The position numbers and the translations under genes are program-made. From the NCBI GenBank assembly GCA_001247695.2, contig LGRX02035088.1, positions 38,342 to 102,341 of the forward strand: a stretch of DNA of 64,000 nucleotides, read 5' to 3'. Source of the stretch: Cymbomonas tetramitiformis. Its lineage: Eukaryota; Chlorophyta; Pyramimonadophyceae; Pyramimonadales; Pyramimonadaceae. This document shows, one piece after another, positions 31,761-44,102 of this stretch. Under the pieces are notes generated by a model, which ran no database searches, was not told the DNA's origin, and saw only the letters and a list, made by a program, of their open reading frames with translations. How positions within the stretch are numbered: position 1 is the stretch's first letter; each line of letters starts with the position of its first letter.

Positions 31761-32533
31761 ACTGAATGGCATGAGATCAGTCGACAAAAGCCAGCCCACC
31801 ATTATCCCAGTGGATGTGAGAAGCAATTTAGGAGGAGGGCGGGGCCGCGATAAGATGCTACCGACTCATACATATTCCAAACCCAGATGCAACGCAGCAT
31901 GACAATATGATACGATGTGACCGATCATCGCCCAACAATAGTTGGCCCCTGAGTTACGGTGTAAGCGGACTCTGCTGGCAGGCCTCCCAGTGGCTCACGG
32001 TCGATGGATGGCACCCGCTGGTCCGTGGTTATGCCATGAATGCAGTCACACCACACGGCATGCTCACCATATGGTACAAACTAAAAACATGCTCCGAGTC
32101 CCCTGGCACGTGTAATGACCATGAAGCACTGGCGGACACGCAGAGGGAACAAACGCCAGGCGAACCCATACGTATACATACATACATACATACATGCATA
32201 CTGAACGGCATGAGATCGGCCAACAAAGGCCAACCCACCATCATCCCAGTGGATGTGAGAAGCAAATCAACAGCAGGCCGGGGCCGTGATAAGATACCAC
32301 AAACGCATACATATTCCCAACCCAAATGCAAAGCAACATGGAAAGATGAAACGATGTGACCGATCGTCGCCAAACAACTGTTGGTCTATGGGTTACGGAG
32401 TAAGCGGACCCTGCTGGCATGCCCCCCAGTGGCTCCCGGTCGATGGATGGGACCTGTTGGTCCATGGTTATGCCATGAATGCAGTCACAACACCCAGCAT
32501 GGACACCCCATGTAAAAAAAACGGAAACATGCG
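31761..32533. repeat. 439-bp-period direct duplication, two diverged copies
   Basis: 31761-32100 and 32200-32533 align throughout (both begin ACTGAA(T/C)GGCATGAGATC and include CATCCCAGTGGATGTGAGAA-like and GGTTATGCCATGAATGCAGT segments), with roughly one difference in seven bases. The spacer holds a (CATA)n run. Confidence 0.88.
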
Positions 32534-32555
32534 GGCACCTAAGTGCTAAATATGG

Positions 32556-32605
32556 TGTACATACATACATACATACATACATACATACATACATACATAC
32601 ATACA
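32556..32605. repeat. (TACA)n microsatellite
   Basis: About 12 uninterrupted TACA units. Confidence 0.97.
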
Positions 32606-33541
32606 CTGTTTGACCCATCCACAAATATGTACAAGTATATCTTCGAACGTACTTAGATGGACACTTTTCTTTTGCTCTCCCGTTGATTCATCTAGTCCCA
32701 TGCCCTTGCGAGCTTCAAATTATTATAATACTACGTTTCCATTGTCTGTTCTAGTCAGCATTCATCATCGAGCTTCCTCTGCTATTATGTCCTTGAAACC
32801 GCTTCGCCACCTAACAGCCGATACTCATTCACGAGTTTCATTGTATACACTACTATCTATTTTTATTGTGCTTCATTGGTTCCGTCATCTTTGTGGATTG
32901 TGAAGGCACTTCCTGATGTAAAAGCAATGCCTTATCGTACACTCTTTGCAATTCCTGCAGCAGTAATAGCAACATTTATTTGCACTCCCACATATCATAC
33001 AACATACGTATGTGGAGTAGCATGTGCATAATTTACCACATACATGTGTCAGAGCAGCGTATGGGCGCTTCACATGGAGGCAAACAGGCATCATATGATT
33101 GCCTCCCATACAGAAACGTTCGAGAATAACCATCATGGGTTAACAGGTAATCCGACAGTTCATTAGGTATCCAGTACAAACGAGATGAAGCAAGTTGCAG
33201 TATCCGTGACGATTGTCATAGCGATCATCGGGATGCATACCTGGATGACATTTGGCTCCCTGATACCCGTAAAGAGTCCTCCAGGAACAAAGATCGGTCT
33301 GTTGGGTACAATCTGGATGCACAGTTGGTTCCAAAGGGACTGGATTGAAAATCCACAGCCACCACCACAATGACAATTTCTCATCCTCCAAAATATTAAA
33401 TGCGAAAAGTATTCGATTGTGTTACCAGCAGCTATAGCTCCACAGTGCTGAATACGCAAGGCGGCATGATGGCACCAAGGAGGCATTGACCACATGATGC
33501 GTAGGGCGTGGGCCCGCCAAAAAGAGGAAGCATGATGTGTT
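32606..33541. other. No gene seen; 3' flank of gene Y
   Basis: A minus-strand frame to 33163 remains open past the gene Y stop but lacks any supported exon. Base composition rises towards the GC-rich domain. Confidence 0.4.
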
Positions 33542-36500
33542 TTAGGAATGGGAAATCCATTGGTGATCATCGTAAGCCTCATTAAGGATGCGATCGCATT
33601 GAAACTGGGTTGAAAAGCGCAAGTGAAATCGCAGAAAAGGGGGTCAAATAAAGATGGCTGGATACCTGGGGACCGAGATCGTCGCCAGAAGGCGCCACAG
33701 CAGCTCGAGCAAGGAGATGGCTGCTGGAGGCCACTTGAAGTGGGAAGTGGCAGGCCTTGCAGGCCATCCACACAAGCATCCCTTCGTCGTTCCCGGCGCC
33801 CTCCTCCACCCAGATCATGATATTCAATGGCTTGGTGCCTGGGAAGCTGAACTTGCACAGCTCACACCGATATCCAAGATTGATGGGCACCCCGAGCGGG
33901 GTCACCTTTTCCGCAGTCATTTCTGGCATCCATCGCCTGTGGGGCATCCCCCTAACGCACACGTCAATACGCTTGCTTAGCCCGCGGACCAACAGCGCAC
34001 CCGAGAGATTCGACGGGAAACATTGTGCTGCGCCGATTTGTCTGAATGCGTTTTGCCAGCTGCGTCAACCTCAGCGTCGGCTCTCTGGCCTCGGCGCCAG
34101 CAAACAGCCAGATGGTTTGAGGATGCCTCAGTGGGGGGACGTTTCGCCATCCTTTGAGAGGTCGAGTGTCGCATCACGCACGATAGCATGTGGCTCAAGA
34201 AACCTCGAAGAGCAATGTGACCAGCCGTTGATCATGTGGCCCTGGGAAGGAATGGAATCTCACCAACCACTGACAGGTGTCCCCATATCGTGGATGACAA
34301 CCTTGCCCCGTAGCCTCCCGGCAGCGAAATTCACGGTATGCGGAAGCTGCAGTCTGCCCCGAGTATCCTGAACTATTGTCTCCGCCCACGTGAACTCCTC
34401 GTTCATGTTACGACTCGATATGGTGTCCAATTCGTAGTGGAACAAATCTGGCGTCGTAAGCCCGGAGTCACCCCCCACACCCGCCACCCGTAAAGCACTG
34501 TTTCCGTACCCTCATCGATCGCATGTCATTGGATGCACATTTCATCGGTCACATGCCAATGGACGCATATTCCATCGGTCACATGCCATTGGACGCATAT
34601 TTCATCGGTTACATGTCACTTGTCACATATCGCATCCAGCGCATCAGAGGGCACATCACAGGCCTCGGAGGGCCACGCTAACATGTCCACGCACCGGGCA
34701 CCTCCTGCCAGGAAGTGGTCCCCGTCGGCTGATGCTGGGAAGTGACCTCCTCCATCATCAGTTGCGCCTCTCCCTCGAGGTTTTCGTGGCCTGCGCGTGC
34801 GCTGTGAGCAGGGGACGCGGGGCTCGGGAGATCAGACTCAACGGGGGACGGCTCCTCGGAGAGCGGCGCCCCCTGAAGGGCTCCCAGGATGTCCAGAATC
34901 TGAGCACTTCGCATCCTCTGGGCACCCGGGTCTTCAGCGGAGTTCAGAGAGTCCTCTGGTGGCAACATCCACTGCCTTAGCCACTGCTCGCAGACCTCAT
35001 CTGGGTACTCCTCCTGCAGCCTCTCGAGGGTGTCGGAGGCCAAGGCTGCCAGCTGATCGTGTAGCAGTTGCCGCCAAAACTGCGATGCGCACAAAGATAT
35101 ACCCGCCCCGTGTACGCAACCACAGAGCGATCCAAAAGCACCGCAGGGGACCGAACAACCGCTTGTCCGACCCATCCCCAATTCCAGTGCGCGCGCTCAG
35201 TGGTGCTAATTGCTATGGGCAGATGACGCCTCACTCGCCTCCTGCCTTGCTGACGCTCCTGTCAATCAGAAGAGCCCACGCGAAGATCTCTCGGAGAAGC
35301 GCAATGCACATACGCACCGAAAACCGAAAACCTTTTTGAGAGTGCACGCACCTTTACGTCACCCTCCGCAAGCGCTTCCTTCAACATGGGCTCCAGCTGC
35401 GTCTCGCGCTGCAAGTGCCGCATCCACTGGCTGCGCCACAGCACTGGCAGCTGTTCATGCCGCTTCTGCTGAAGGCAGTGCCGGCTACTTGGCCCGGGCA
35501 CAGGAATCTGAATCAGCATATCTGCCAGCTCCTGCTGCTGCTGCCAGAACTTCTCCTGCCGCGCCAGGATAGCCCGGACATGCTGCTGCCACTGCCAGGT
35601 GCGCGCCTCATGCATCTAGTTAAATCGCCCCCCAACCGCCCCAAGAATGAGTGCATCGGGCCTTGCACTTGTTTTTGCCGCCTGCCAAATCCGAGCGCAT
35701 CTGGCCGCTCGCCTTGCGCACACCCTTGCGCATCCACGCTCTCCCCCCTTTGCGTGCATCAACCGCACCCAATCCCTGCACATCTCTCAGGCGTTGACTA
35801 TCTCTCTCGAGTGACGAGCGCTGCATCCATCGGCAAAACCTCTAGCGTCTGCAAGCACCATCGCCACGGGCGATAGACAGCCCTAGGGCTCACCTCGGGC
35901 GCCTCCTCAGAGCTTGGAACCGGGAGCAGCGACAGACAGGATGCCAGCTGGCACCGCTGCTGCGCCTGCTGAGCGTCCAACAGCGCGGAGATATCTTTGA
36001 GCCACTGCACCTTCCCGTTAACTATTGCGGGGTCGTCGGTGGTGGCCGTGCCCTCGGTCCACTCATGGTCAGGTCCCGGCGCCAGCTGTCTCATAGTCTC
36101 CTGCAGGTCCTCAGGCGTAACGCCTCACTTCGGGACCTTCCTCCTTCCCACGATTTCCCACGTCCCTAGACAAAGGATCTCCCATTCAGTGCTGAAAGCG
36201 CGCCCTCCCCGTGATTGGCCCTCCCCGTGATTGGCCCTCCCGTGACTGGCCCTCCCCGTGATTGGCTCTCCCCGTGATTGGCCTCCCCGTGATTGGCCCT
36301 CCCCGTGATTGGCCATCCCCGTGATTGATTGGCCTGAGCCGTGATTGGCCTGAGCCGTGATGTCGGTGCCCTTCGCCGTACGCGGCCAAACCATTTGCTG
36401 AGAGGCCAAACCATTTGCTGAGAAGTTTGCGCCCCAATCTTCCCCCCTGGTATCTTGTACTATACCTCTCCCGGGCCCCCTCCTCGCATCTTGAAATGTG

Positions 36501-39500
36501 CACCGCTCCACTAGCCTAAGGGTGGGCGACTGAGGCAGGGAGAGGGGTTTGGGAGGGGGTTTGTGTGTCAAACCTCATGCAAGCACCATTTCACTTGTAG
36601 GTCCTGCGCAGACCAAGATGCCCCCCCCTCCTGCCCTCCATGTCAAGCTGCTTCACCGCTGTTCTAAATTCACCGGGCGAAGTTTCCGAGATAAAATCGC
36701 GAAAAGGGCGGCATGCAGGCACGTGGTCCTCCGAGAGGCGCGCTCTGGCCACAGCACCAAAGCAACATTGCTCGACGCATACTACGTCACAGCCCCACCC
36801 ATGCGAGGCCATCCCAATCACTTGCATCAGGACGCACCTGCACCTGTGCCCACTGCTCCCTCCACACCAAGTGCAGCTGCAGTTCCTGCACGGGCTGGCG
36901 GTCACCGCGTCTCCCCCCGCACTCCACCTTGAGTCCCCCACAGGCACTACGAAGGACGCCTGCCTACGCCAGCGCGGATAAGAGCAGCCAGATCCACTTG
37001 TCCTCCCCTCCCACTTGCGCCTGTGCGTGGCTTATCCTTGGACCATTTCCTGTGCGCGTGGCTTATCCTTGGACCAATTCCTGTGCGCGTGGCTTATCCT
37101 TGGACCGATTCCTGTGCGCGTGGCTTATCCTTGGACCGATTCCTGTGCGCGTGGCTTATCCTTGGACGGATTGCTGAGCGCGTGGCTTATCCTTGGACGG
37201 ATTGCTGAGCGCGTGGCTTATCCTTGGACCGATTCCCCTATGCGCGTGGCTTATCCTTGGACCGATTCCTGTGTGCGTGGCTTATCCTTGGACCGATTGC
37301 TGTGCGCGTGGCTTATCTGGACCGATTCCTGTGCGTGTGGCTTATCCTTGGACCGATTCCTGTGCGCGTGGCTTATCCTTGGACCGATTCCTGTGCGCGT
37401 GGCTTATCCTGGACCGATTGCTGTGTGCGTGGCTTATCCTTGGACCGATTCCTGTGCGCGTGGCTTATCCTTGGACCGATTGCTGTGTGCGTGGCTTATC
37501 CTTGGACCGATTCCTGTGCGCGTGGCTTATCCTTGGACCGACTCCTTTGGCACCACGTAGCCACAGAAGACCGGCTGCACTATGTACCCTCACCAGGGAT
37601 CAAAGGATTCAGCGCACACTTCGGGACACTCGTCCAGATTCTCCGGAGCTCACTCGTGAAGAATGGGACCCCTTAAGCCTCACTGGGACACCTGAGCGCC
37701 TCTGCAACTACACAACCGGCGCACTGCTGCTGTTTATCTGAAGCCAATTCACCTCCACGCACCCAACCTTCCGGAGCCGTCTCCCCACCACAAAGCCTGC
37801 GCTCAGGACCACCACCCTGCTCCCTGCCTGCCCCAAAGCCTGGTCTCAACAGAGCTTGTCCACCCACAACACGTCCGCTGTCTCACAGGGCTGTCAACGG
37901 GCTGAGAATGGCAGACTTCCTTCTGACCTTACGCGCCCACCACCAAACTGGCTTGCAACCCCCTTCCACCACCTCCAACTCTATGGCAACGAAGCCCTTG
38001 CGCTGGACACCCTGCGAGTAAGCTGCGAACTTGAGCAATGCGCTCCACCCTTGCACTGCAACTGCTGTTCTGCACTGTTCCTACTTGGGGTCTCATCCGC
38101 ACATATGCCTACGTGTCCCAAGCCCTCCCGGTGGCCGAGACTATGTGTGTGCTTATCCTTGGACCGATTCCTTTGGCACTAATCAGCCATAGAAAATTGG
38201 TCGCACTATGTACCTACACCGGGGATCAAAGGATGTGTGCCGGTGAAGCTGATCCTTATTTTCATTGGCTGATGGGGAATATGGTGGGATGCCGAGCTAT
38301 GGTCGAAGGGCAGAGACCATTCATCTGGGGTGTGGCTTCATCCTATGTATTGCATCGAAAGCACGGAGTACCTTAACGTGCAGTTATGAGCTGTAACAAG
38401 CTGTGGCTGGCTGTGTGCTGTGGCTTCGGCCAGGTCGCTCTCCCGGCGGCAGGATTGCAGAGCGCCGTGCGTCATCCCTATTTGAGCATACTGAGGACAT
38501 GCACAAAACCCCGCAAGGGGCAGGTCGAGCGATGGGTGGCGCTATGGCGCCAAAGAGCGCGCACCTCAAGCCCCGCGAGGGGTAGCTCGATGGGAGGCTC
38601 CAGCTCCGTGCCGATGCAATGGTGCTCGAGGTGCTCTACTAAGAGCATCTGCCACTGCTCAGGGGTGCTGCCAGCTGGCGACTCCCTGTGCGCTGCCAGC
38701 CTGGCATCCGGGCTAGGGCCAGGCAGCTCCCGGCCTGCGACTGGGCTCCCCAGCGTCTCGCTGCCATCATCTGATGCCGACTCTTGGTCTTGGGACGATG
38801 CGAGGACGTCGGGAGATTTTGAGAGTGGCCGCCTTGCAGCTACCGCAGATCCTGCACACCCTCCAGCAAGGGCGTACTCCTGACCTCCTCGGCCCCACGC
38901 TGCTCCCTTCACATCCCTGAAAAGTATATCCCCTCCTGACAACGCCACGCCCCTGTGGTACCAAGCCACGGCGCACGTTAACTGACACTAAGAACGCCCC
39001 CCTGCCCAGATCTATACAGGATCGCCGCCCGTGACAAGCGTGCCGCACTCCGCCTGGGACTACATCGCAACACTTTCATGACTGAGCCAACAGACATCCG
39101 ATTGGGTGGTCTCAGTGTCAATTTTGGTATTAACAGGAGTACTGCCTCATGCTTCGTGACTTCAAATGCAAGCTTGGTCATCTGTACCGCAGTCAGATAC
39201 CACGGAAGTCAGTGGCCGGTGTGCACACCCCGTCCCCAGCAGCCCGCTCAAATGTGCAGCTGACACCTACCAGGCCGCGGTGTCGTCTTGGTGGATGACT
39301 CGGTGGCGGCGGAGTGCGGACGAGAGTTGAAGGGGGGCATCACAAAGCCGATGGAGCGGAAGCTCTTCGCGTAGTTGTTGAAGGGGGTGCTGAGCTCTGA
39401 GAGCCACGTGCCCGAAGTGACCTGCGAATAACAAGGGCCAATCTCTTAGGCCAGGGCCGTGTCATTGGGAAAAAAAGAAAAAGGCGGAGGTCACTTCAGG

Positions 39501-42500
39501 CACGTGCAATGTTACAGGGCCATTCGAAAAGCGTGTGTGTCACAGGGTCGTTCGAATGGTATGCGCGTCACACGTCTGTTAAAATGGCATGTCCATTACA
39601 GGGCTGTTGAATGGCATGTGCAGTTCAGAGCCTTTTGCATGAAATGTGCGCTACAGAGCTAATGGAATAGTTTGCACACTACAGGGAAGTTCAGATGACA
39701 TGTGCGGTACAGGGCTGTTTCCATGGCATGTGCGTTACAGGGTTGTTTCCATGGCATGTGCGTTACAGGATAGTTTTAATGGCATGTGCGTTACAGGATA
39801 GTTTTAATTGCATGCTGGATGTGAAGGGGAGCGAGAGAAGTGTGTGGACTAAGCAGGATGATTGCAGCTCCTGCGCACCTGCTGCTCAGCGAGATATGAA
39901 GAAGTCAACTGGCCGAGCTCGTCCCCGAGGGGGGTTCGTCCCCTGTTGCGCCCCATCGGACTTGGCGAGCTCGAGCGCAGACTGTTGAACGAGTTCCTGA
40001 ACGAGCTCCTGCCCCTTCGCGGCGAGATGGAACGTTCCCCGGAGCCGGCTCTCCTTTCCGGCTTCGGCGAACTGTGCCTCGCATGTGCGCCTGGCGAGAT
40101 TGAACGACTGATACTTGAGGTCGTTCCAAAAGTCACGAGTTCTGAATCCTCTGTTGGGAGAGGCACGTGGATTGCATGCTCCATTAAATGGACAACGCCA
40201 TTTGCTGGAGATCCCCTGAAGGCACGAGCGTTATCCCAGACCCATCGGACGGCGTGTATTCACAGATTTTTTCTATCATCTGCGTCTTTTAAACCCCGAA
40301 ACCACGGATGCAGTTGAAAGGTTTTGGTACCCGCAAATTCATCATCATAAATTGATTATTCGATGTCCATTTTAACGGGAAGCTTCGGAAAGGTTTTTTT
40401 CAAGACAGACCACGTCACCACATTTACAGCAGAAGGTGTCGGACTAATCGGCATAGGCCGCAAAAGAGGCTGTATCCACCAGAAAGTTATGACAGAAACA
40501 GGTACATCTCATCACCCCTTACTACAACGCAGCATTCCCTGTTCACAACGAGGTCCCAGTACCGAACAGAAAGCCTCCACACGCCTGCCCCGTATAAACA
40601 CTCGAGCACAAATGGAAAGCGAACGTACAGAAAGGCGTGGGGCACATCAACCCAAGCCCTAGTGGAGGCAAAAGCAATGAAGAGCAGGGCAGGGCCGTGA
40701 CAGGGGACCTAACACTGAGGACAGTTAGGAGCACGACGTGGCACCACACACTAAGAGATGTGACATGGCATGACACACTGAGAGATGTTACGTGGCACCA
40801 CACACTGAGAGATGTGAGGAGGGCGTGAAGACTCATCCACCACAAAAGTAGAATATAATAATAGCTTGGTGTCCATTACTCATACCATGCAACACATTTA
40901 AGACCGTGACTCGAAAGTCAAACATACAGGCAGGTGCAGACTCTCCGGGCGAGGGCCCCACAGCCCATGAGGCACACACAGCTGACGTGGTGCTACCAGC
41001 ATCAGCCAGAAGGGAAAGAATAGCCCCACCGCCACAAACGGCATGGGCTGCTAGGATCAACAGCGAGGAAAGAAGAGCCTACGGCTTGCCCTTAGAACAT
41101 CTGGCTGACTGGCTGCTGCAGCATTGTGTGCTAGTCGTAGAAGGCAGACGGAGGGTGAGCTTCAGAATTCGGGGCTCGTGAGTTGGGCTTACTGGTTGTC
41201 TTCCGAGGGCGATTCTAGCTCGTCCTCATCATTGTCTTCCTCGTCAGACGACGAGTTGAGGTGGTCCAAACTGCAAATGCGAAGCATGCATATTCCCTGG
41301 TGGTGAGCCTCCACCACGTGTCCACCATGACAGCATGATTCATGGAACTCGGCCCCTAAGGTGCCACACCGCCTCGAAGGTGCTTAAAAGCAGTCTCTGC
41401 TCTAGACGCACAGCGTAGTTAGAGTAACGGGTGCGCTTCTCCAGCCGCATGCTGCAGGAGGAGGTCAGCCTCGCCATGAATGGCAGCTCCAATTTCTCTG
41501 GAGTTTGATGCAGTTCCTTCTCTCCCGGACTGCTCGCTGCACTGGGCCTATTGCTGTACTGCAGACGGCACGAGGATGAGGCAGTGGATCGTTCAGCTTG
41601 ATACTGGCATCCCCAAACTTTTCAAGTTTGACGGTTAAGTTTGATAACGGTTAAGTTTGATAACGGCCCGAGTCGAGACGGGTTGCACCGTCTTCAGTGC
41701 ACCGTCTCAGCTGCGCACCGGGAAGGGTCTCTCTTGCATGCTGGCGGTGAGGGCCCGCAGGCAGAATCCTGTTAACGCGCCGACGTGCCGCGCAGATGGA
41801 AGATATCGCGCGCCTGCGGGAACAGTCGGCTCGCCAGGTGCTCACCTCGTGATGATGATTGGCATGCTCGTATTTGGATCCATTCTAGTCACGTCCGAGG
41901 CCGTTGAGCGCGTGCTAAGCGCGCGTTTGACAAAGCTAAATACCCCCCAGTCGTGCCAAGATCTTGCCGAGGAGTTTTGTGGCTCGCCGGCGGTTGACAT
42001 CCAAGAGCCGACCTTGGGCTGCACCACACACATTGTTGGAAGATTCAGCATGGCGACGTCAGCGCTGCCACTTTCTAAACCGCCCAACGAGTGATGGGCG
42101 CAGCTAAGGGCACTTGCTCTTCCTATCTGTATTCTGCACATTTGCAGTTATCGAGAGTCGTTCGGCAGCAGAGGTACTTCAAGGCATCGCCAACCGTCAC
42201 GTGCAGATTGGAGTCATGACGTGAGTGTCGCGTGCAGACTGTGGATTCCTGTTGTGATCATGCGTGCACTTTACGTCCGCGGTAGATGTGTTTGCGTCGA
42301 ATTTTCACTCAAGTCCCGTATTCCAACTTGCAAGCTGCGGCAACCGCGGTCCTCCGCTCGGAATGCTCGCCACGCTTGGACCTTGCGACGCTTCTTGCAT
42401 TATGTGACTGTTCATGCCTTGATACTAGGTGTATTATGAAAGACGCAAACTCGAGACACAAACTCGTGCGCTGCTCCGCCATTCGGGCCCGCGCGGGGCA

Positions 42501-42750
42501 CTGCAGCTGGCTGGACGTTGCTCGACCACAGTGGGGCACACCTCGCGCGAAGCCCTTGGAGCTGAGGTTGCGGCGTCGTCTCCCGGAACCTGGTCGAGGC
42601 GCTCAGATTGCAGGCCGATGGCTTCGACAAGACACGTGTCATCTCGCGTGCACACGTCGAGGTGGGGAGCGGCGCCGGTTTCCGACAGTGCCGTCTGAGC
42701 TTCGACAGCCAAGTCTTCGCCAGGAGCGGCGGGCCGGCTAGACTTTCCAC
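33542..42750 (-). CDS. Gene Y: large multi-exon protein of unknown family (at least 12 exons, about 864 residues)
   Basis: Exons, 5' to 3': 42542-42750, 41846-42126, 41193-41270, 39910-40150, 39271-39421, 38565-38851, 35894-36100, 35352-35591, 34695-35079, 34264-34447, 33666-33936, 33542-33604. All have AG acceptors and GT donors and all eleven junction phases agree; the last reads FQCDRILNEAYDDHQWISHS and stop. The order of regions is a Ser/Thr-rich part, an acidic patch (SSSDEEDNDEDELESPSED), a helical 'TRDFWNDLKYQSFNLARR' region, a Trp/Gln-rich helical region (EKFWQQQQELADML; RQLLHDQLAALASDTLERLQ), then 'VPDLFHYELDTISSRNMNEE' and a C-terminal paired-cysteine segment (RCELCKFSFPG ... MACKACHFPLQ) that could bind zinc. 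No signal peptide or membrane helix is seen, so it is probably cytoplasmic or nuclear. The 5' end is missing: the first exon needs a preceding exon ending one base into a codon (42852-42921 is one candidate). The weakest donor is GTTGAC after 39910. I recognise no family. Confidence 0.72.
34514..34650. repeat. 30-bp degenerate tandem repeat in a gene Y intron
   Basis: About four copies of CATCGGTCACATGCCATTGG plus ACGCATATTT lie between the exons at 34447 and 34695. Confidence 0.85.
36207..36362. repeat. 16-bp tandem repeat rich in ATTGG (CCAAT) words, about 10 copies
   Basis: The unit CCGTGATTGGCCCTCC lies in the gene Y intron 36101-38564. Copies vary by single bases and one carries a duplicated GATT. 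Each unit contains the CCAAT-box complement ATTGG. Confidence 0.88.
36363..38564. other. Large gene Y intron without recognised genes
   Basis: Holds the 31-bp minisatellite and duplicated GGACCGATTCCTTTGGCAC-like segments near 37540 and 38160, followed by parallel GATCAAAGGAT text, which suggests an old duplication of the array's right flank. Confidence 0.5.
37017..37553. repeat. 31-bp minisatellite, about 17 copies, in a gene Y intron
   Basis: The unit GTGCGCGTGGCTTATCCTTG plus GACCGATTCCT has occasional C/G changes and two copies short by one or two bases. A solitary copy recurs at 38150-38175. Because 31 is one more than a multiple of three and the plus strand lacks stops, all three plus frames are open. 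This is a by-product, not evidence for a protein. Confidence 0.93.
39490..39820. repeat. Degenerate minisatellite of about 28-32 bp in a gene Y intron
   Basis: Roughly 11 diverged copies of GGCATGTGCGTTACAGGGNT with variable spacers. The last two are nearly identical (GGCATGTGCGTTACAGGATA). Confidence 0.85.
40731..40816. repeat. 27-bp tandem repeat, three copies
   Basis: The unit GTGGCACCACACACTGAGAG plus ATGTKAC lies in the gene Y intron 40151-41192. Confidence 0.88.
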
Positions 42751-43140
42751 CTGCACAATCCAAATAAGCCTCTGGGAACCCTAAATCTGGAGCCTGCGGT
42801 ATATTTTGCTTGCTCCACCCCAAACAGTGCTATCAGCGCTTCTGTCGAAACCCAGGCGCACTTTGGGAGAAGCGCATGGCAGACGTGACAACTCTGGCAA
42901 CCTGACATTTTCCCGCCATGCCTGCAAGAATGTGGAAAAGGCATTTGGGAAAGCACGCGGGCGTGCATGCTGTACCACATGTCCACACATTTGTATGCAT
43001 ATAGAAAAGATGTTTCGGTTACTACGCAGAACTTGAGGCAAGATTCTTGACATGGACCTCGGGCTTGGCTATCGAGGAACGACAAATTAATGGATATCGG
43101 TGTGTAGTGGGGCAGAAATCGAAAGAGTTTTCCTTACCCA

Positions 43141-43461
43141 TCACGCGAAGGAAGCTTCCCGCTGGGTTCCCGCGGCCTCGAACGTGTTATTGCAAATGCT
43201 GATAATTTTGTTTTCTAACACTTCAGGATCATTAACCCTTAATACACCTTCACAATACCGCACTAAGAACTTCGTAGCGAGAGTCTGCCCTGGCAGGTGA
43301 CATTTCCACAGTATCTTTGGCGTGAGCTCGCTTTTCACATGTTTGCATATGATATGAAGCGTAGGTCTTTCATATAGTCTACATTGTAGAGGAATATCTA
43401 ATTGGGAATTCAAATCCGCTTTGGCTGAACGGGAAAAATATTTAATACCTTTCTCTACCAA
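43141..43461 (-). CDS. Possible terminal exon of an unidentified protein (about 106 codons)
   Basis: The frame VEKGIKYFSRSAKADLNSQL continues to LECRL-like text without a repeat (read exactly: PLQCRLYERPTLHIICKHVK, then LWKCHLPGQTLATKFLVRYC and LRVNDPEVLENKIISICNNT) and ends in TGA. Residue use is varied and protein-like, unlike the neighbouring frames, and TTTTGGTAG upstream could be an acceptor. No partner exon or family is recognised. It could belong to a separate small gene or to a decayed one. Confidence 0.35.
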   Translation of the reverse strand: MVEKGIKYFSRSAKADLNSQLDIPLQCRLYERPTLHIICKHVKSELTPKILWKCHLPGQTLATKFLVRYCEGVLRVNDPEVLENKIISICNNTFEAAGTQREASFA

Positions 43462-44102
43462 AACGCCGCAGTATCACATCGTGCATGGACAAAAACGCGG
43501 TATATCAACTTTTGCAGATGACTACCGCGTGTTTGGGCAGGAGAAATACAGGTATGCATCTCTCGACTGAAACACGCTGAGATACTATCTTAATATCATA
43601 CTTGATCTCGGGCGAAAGGGAATAGAAATTATCATCGCGAATGTCAGTATTACATTTTACTGAGCAGATGAGCACAACAACAACAACGACCGCTAAAAGT
43701 CTAAAGTGAGAATAAAATAGATTATCTGTCGTGTCTTTTGTGTCGAGCTCTCTCTGTTCACTCTTCTAACCAGAACTGTAACGTTACAAGCTAACGCGGA
43801 TATAAACGTAAGCTGTTCCTCTTGAATAAGCAATAACGAACAAAAAACGTTGAAGAATTCACCTTTTCGCTTTTTGGAGGGTTAAGATTTGATCATTAAG
43901 ATTTGCAGATCACTCAACGGTAGAGAGCTAGAGACGCCTCTCGAAAAATCGAAGTCGTCCGATCGTGACTTTAAAGGGTATCGAAGTGACCGTTAATCTG
44001 TTATATTTATGACACATCAGGTTTGGACCAATGAAATAGTGCCACGCAGGCAGCAATTCTGAGCTACATTTGTGATGAAATGCTGATGTGGAAGTGAGGC
44101 GG

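Noticed and set aside
33163..33540. Continuation of gene Y beyond 33542
   Set aside because: The exon 33542-33604 ends in an in-phase stop; downstream open frames lack supported borders.
37015..37741. Plus-strand ORFs of 150-182 codons (repeated VAYPWTDS/CAWLILGP)
   Set aside because: They come from the 31-bp minisatellite read in three frames; no motif and no splice support.
39862..40317. Plus-strand Leu/Glu-rich 151-codon frame
   Set aside because: Antisense shadow of the gene Y exon 39910-40150; no partner exons on the plus strand.
41657..42094. Plus-strand frame with a hydrophobic start (MMIGMLVFGSILVTSE)
   Set aside because: Antisense to the gene Y exon 41846-42126, whose splice sites and phases agree with both neighbours.
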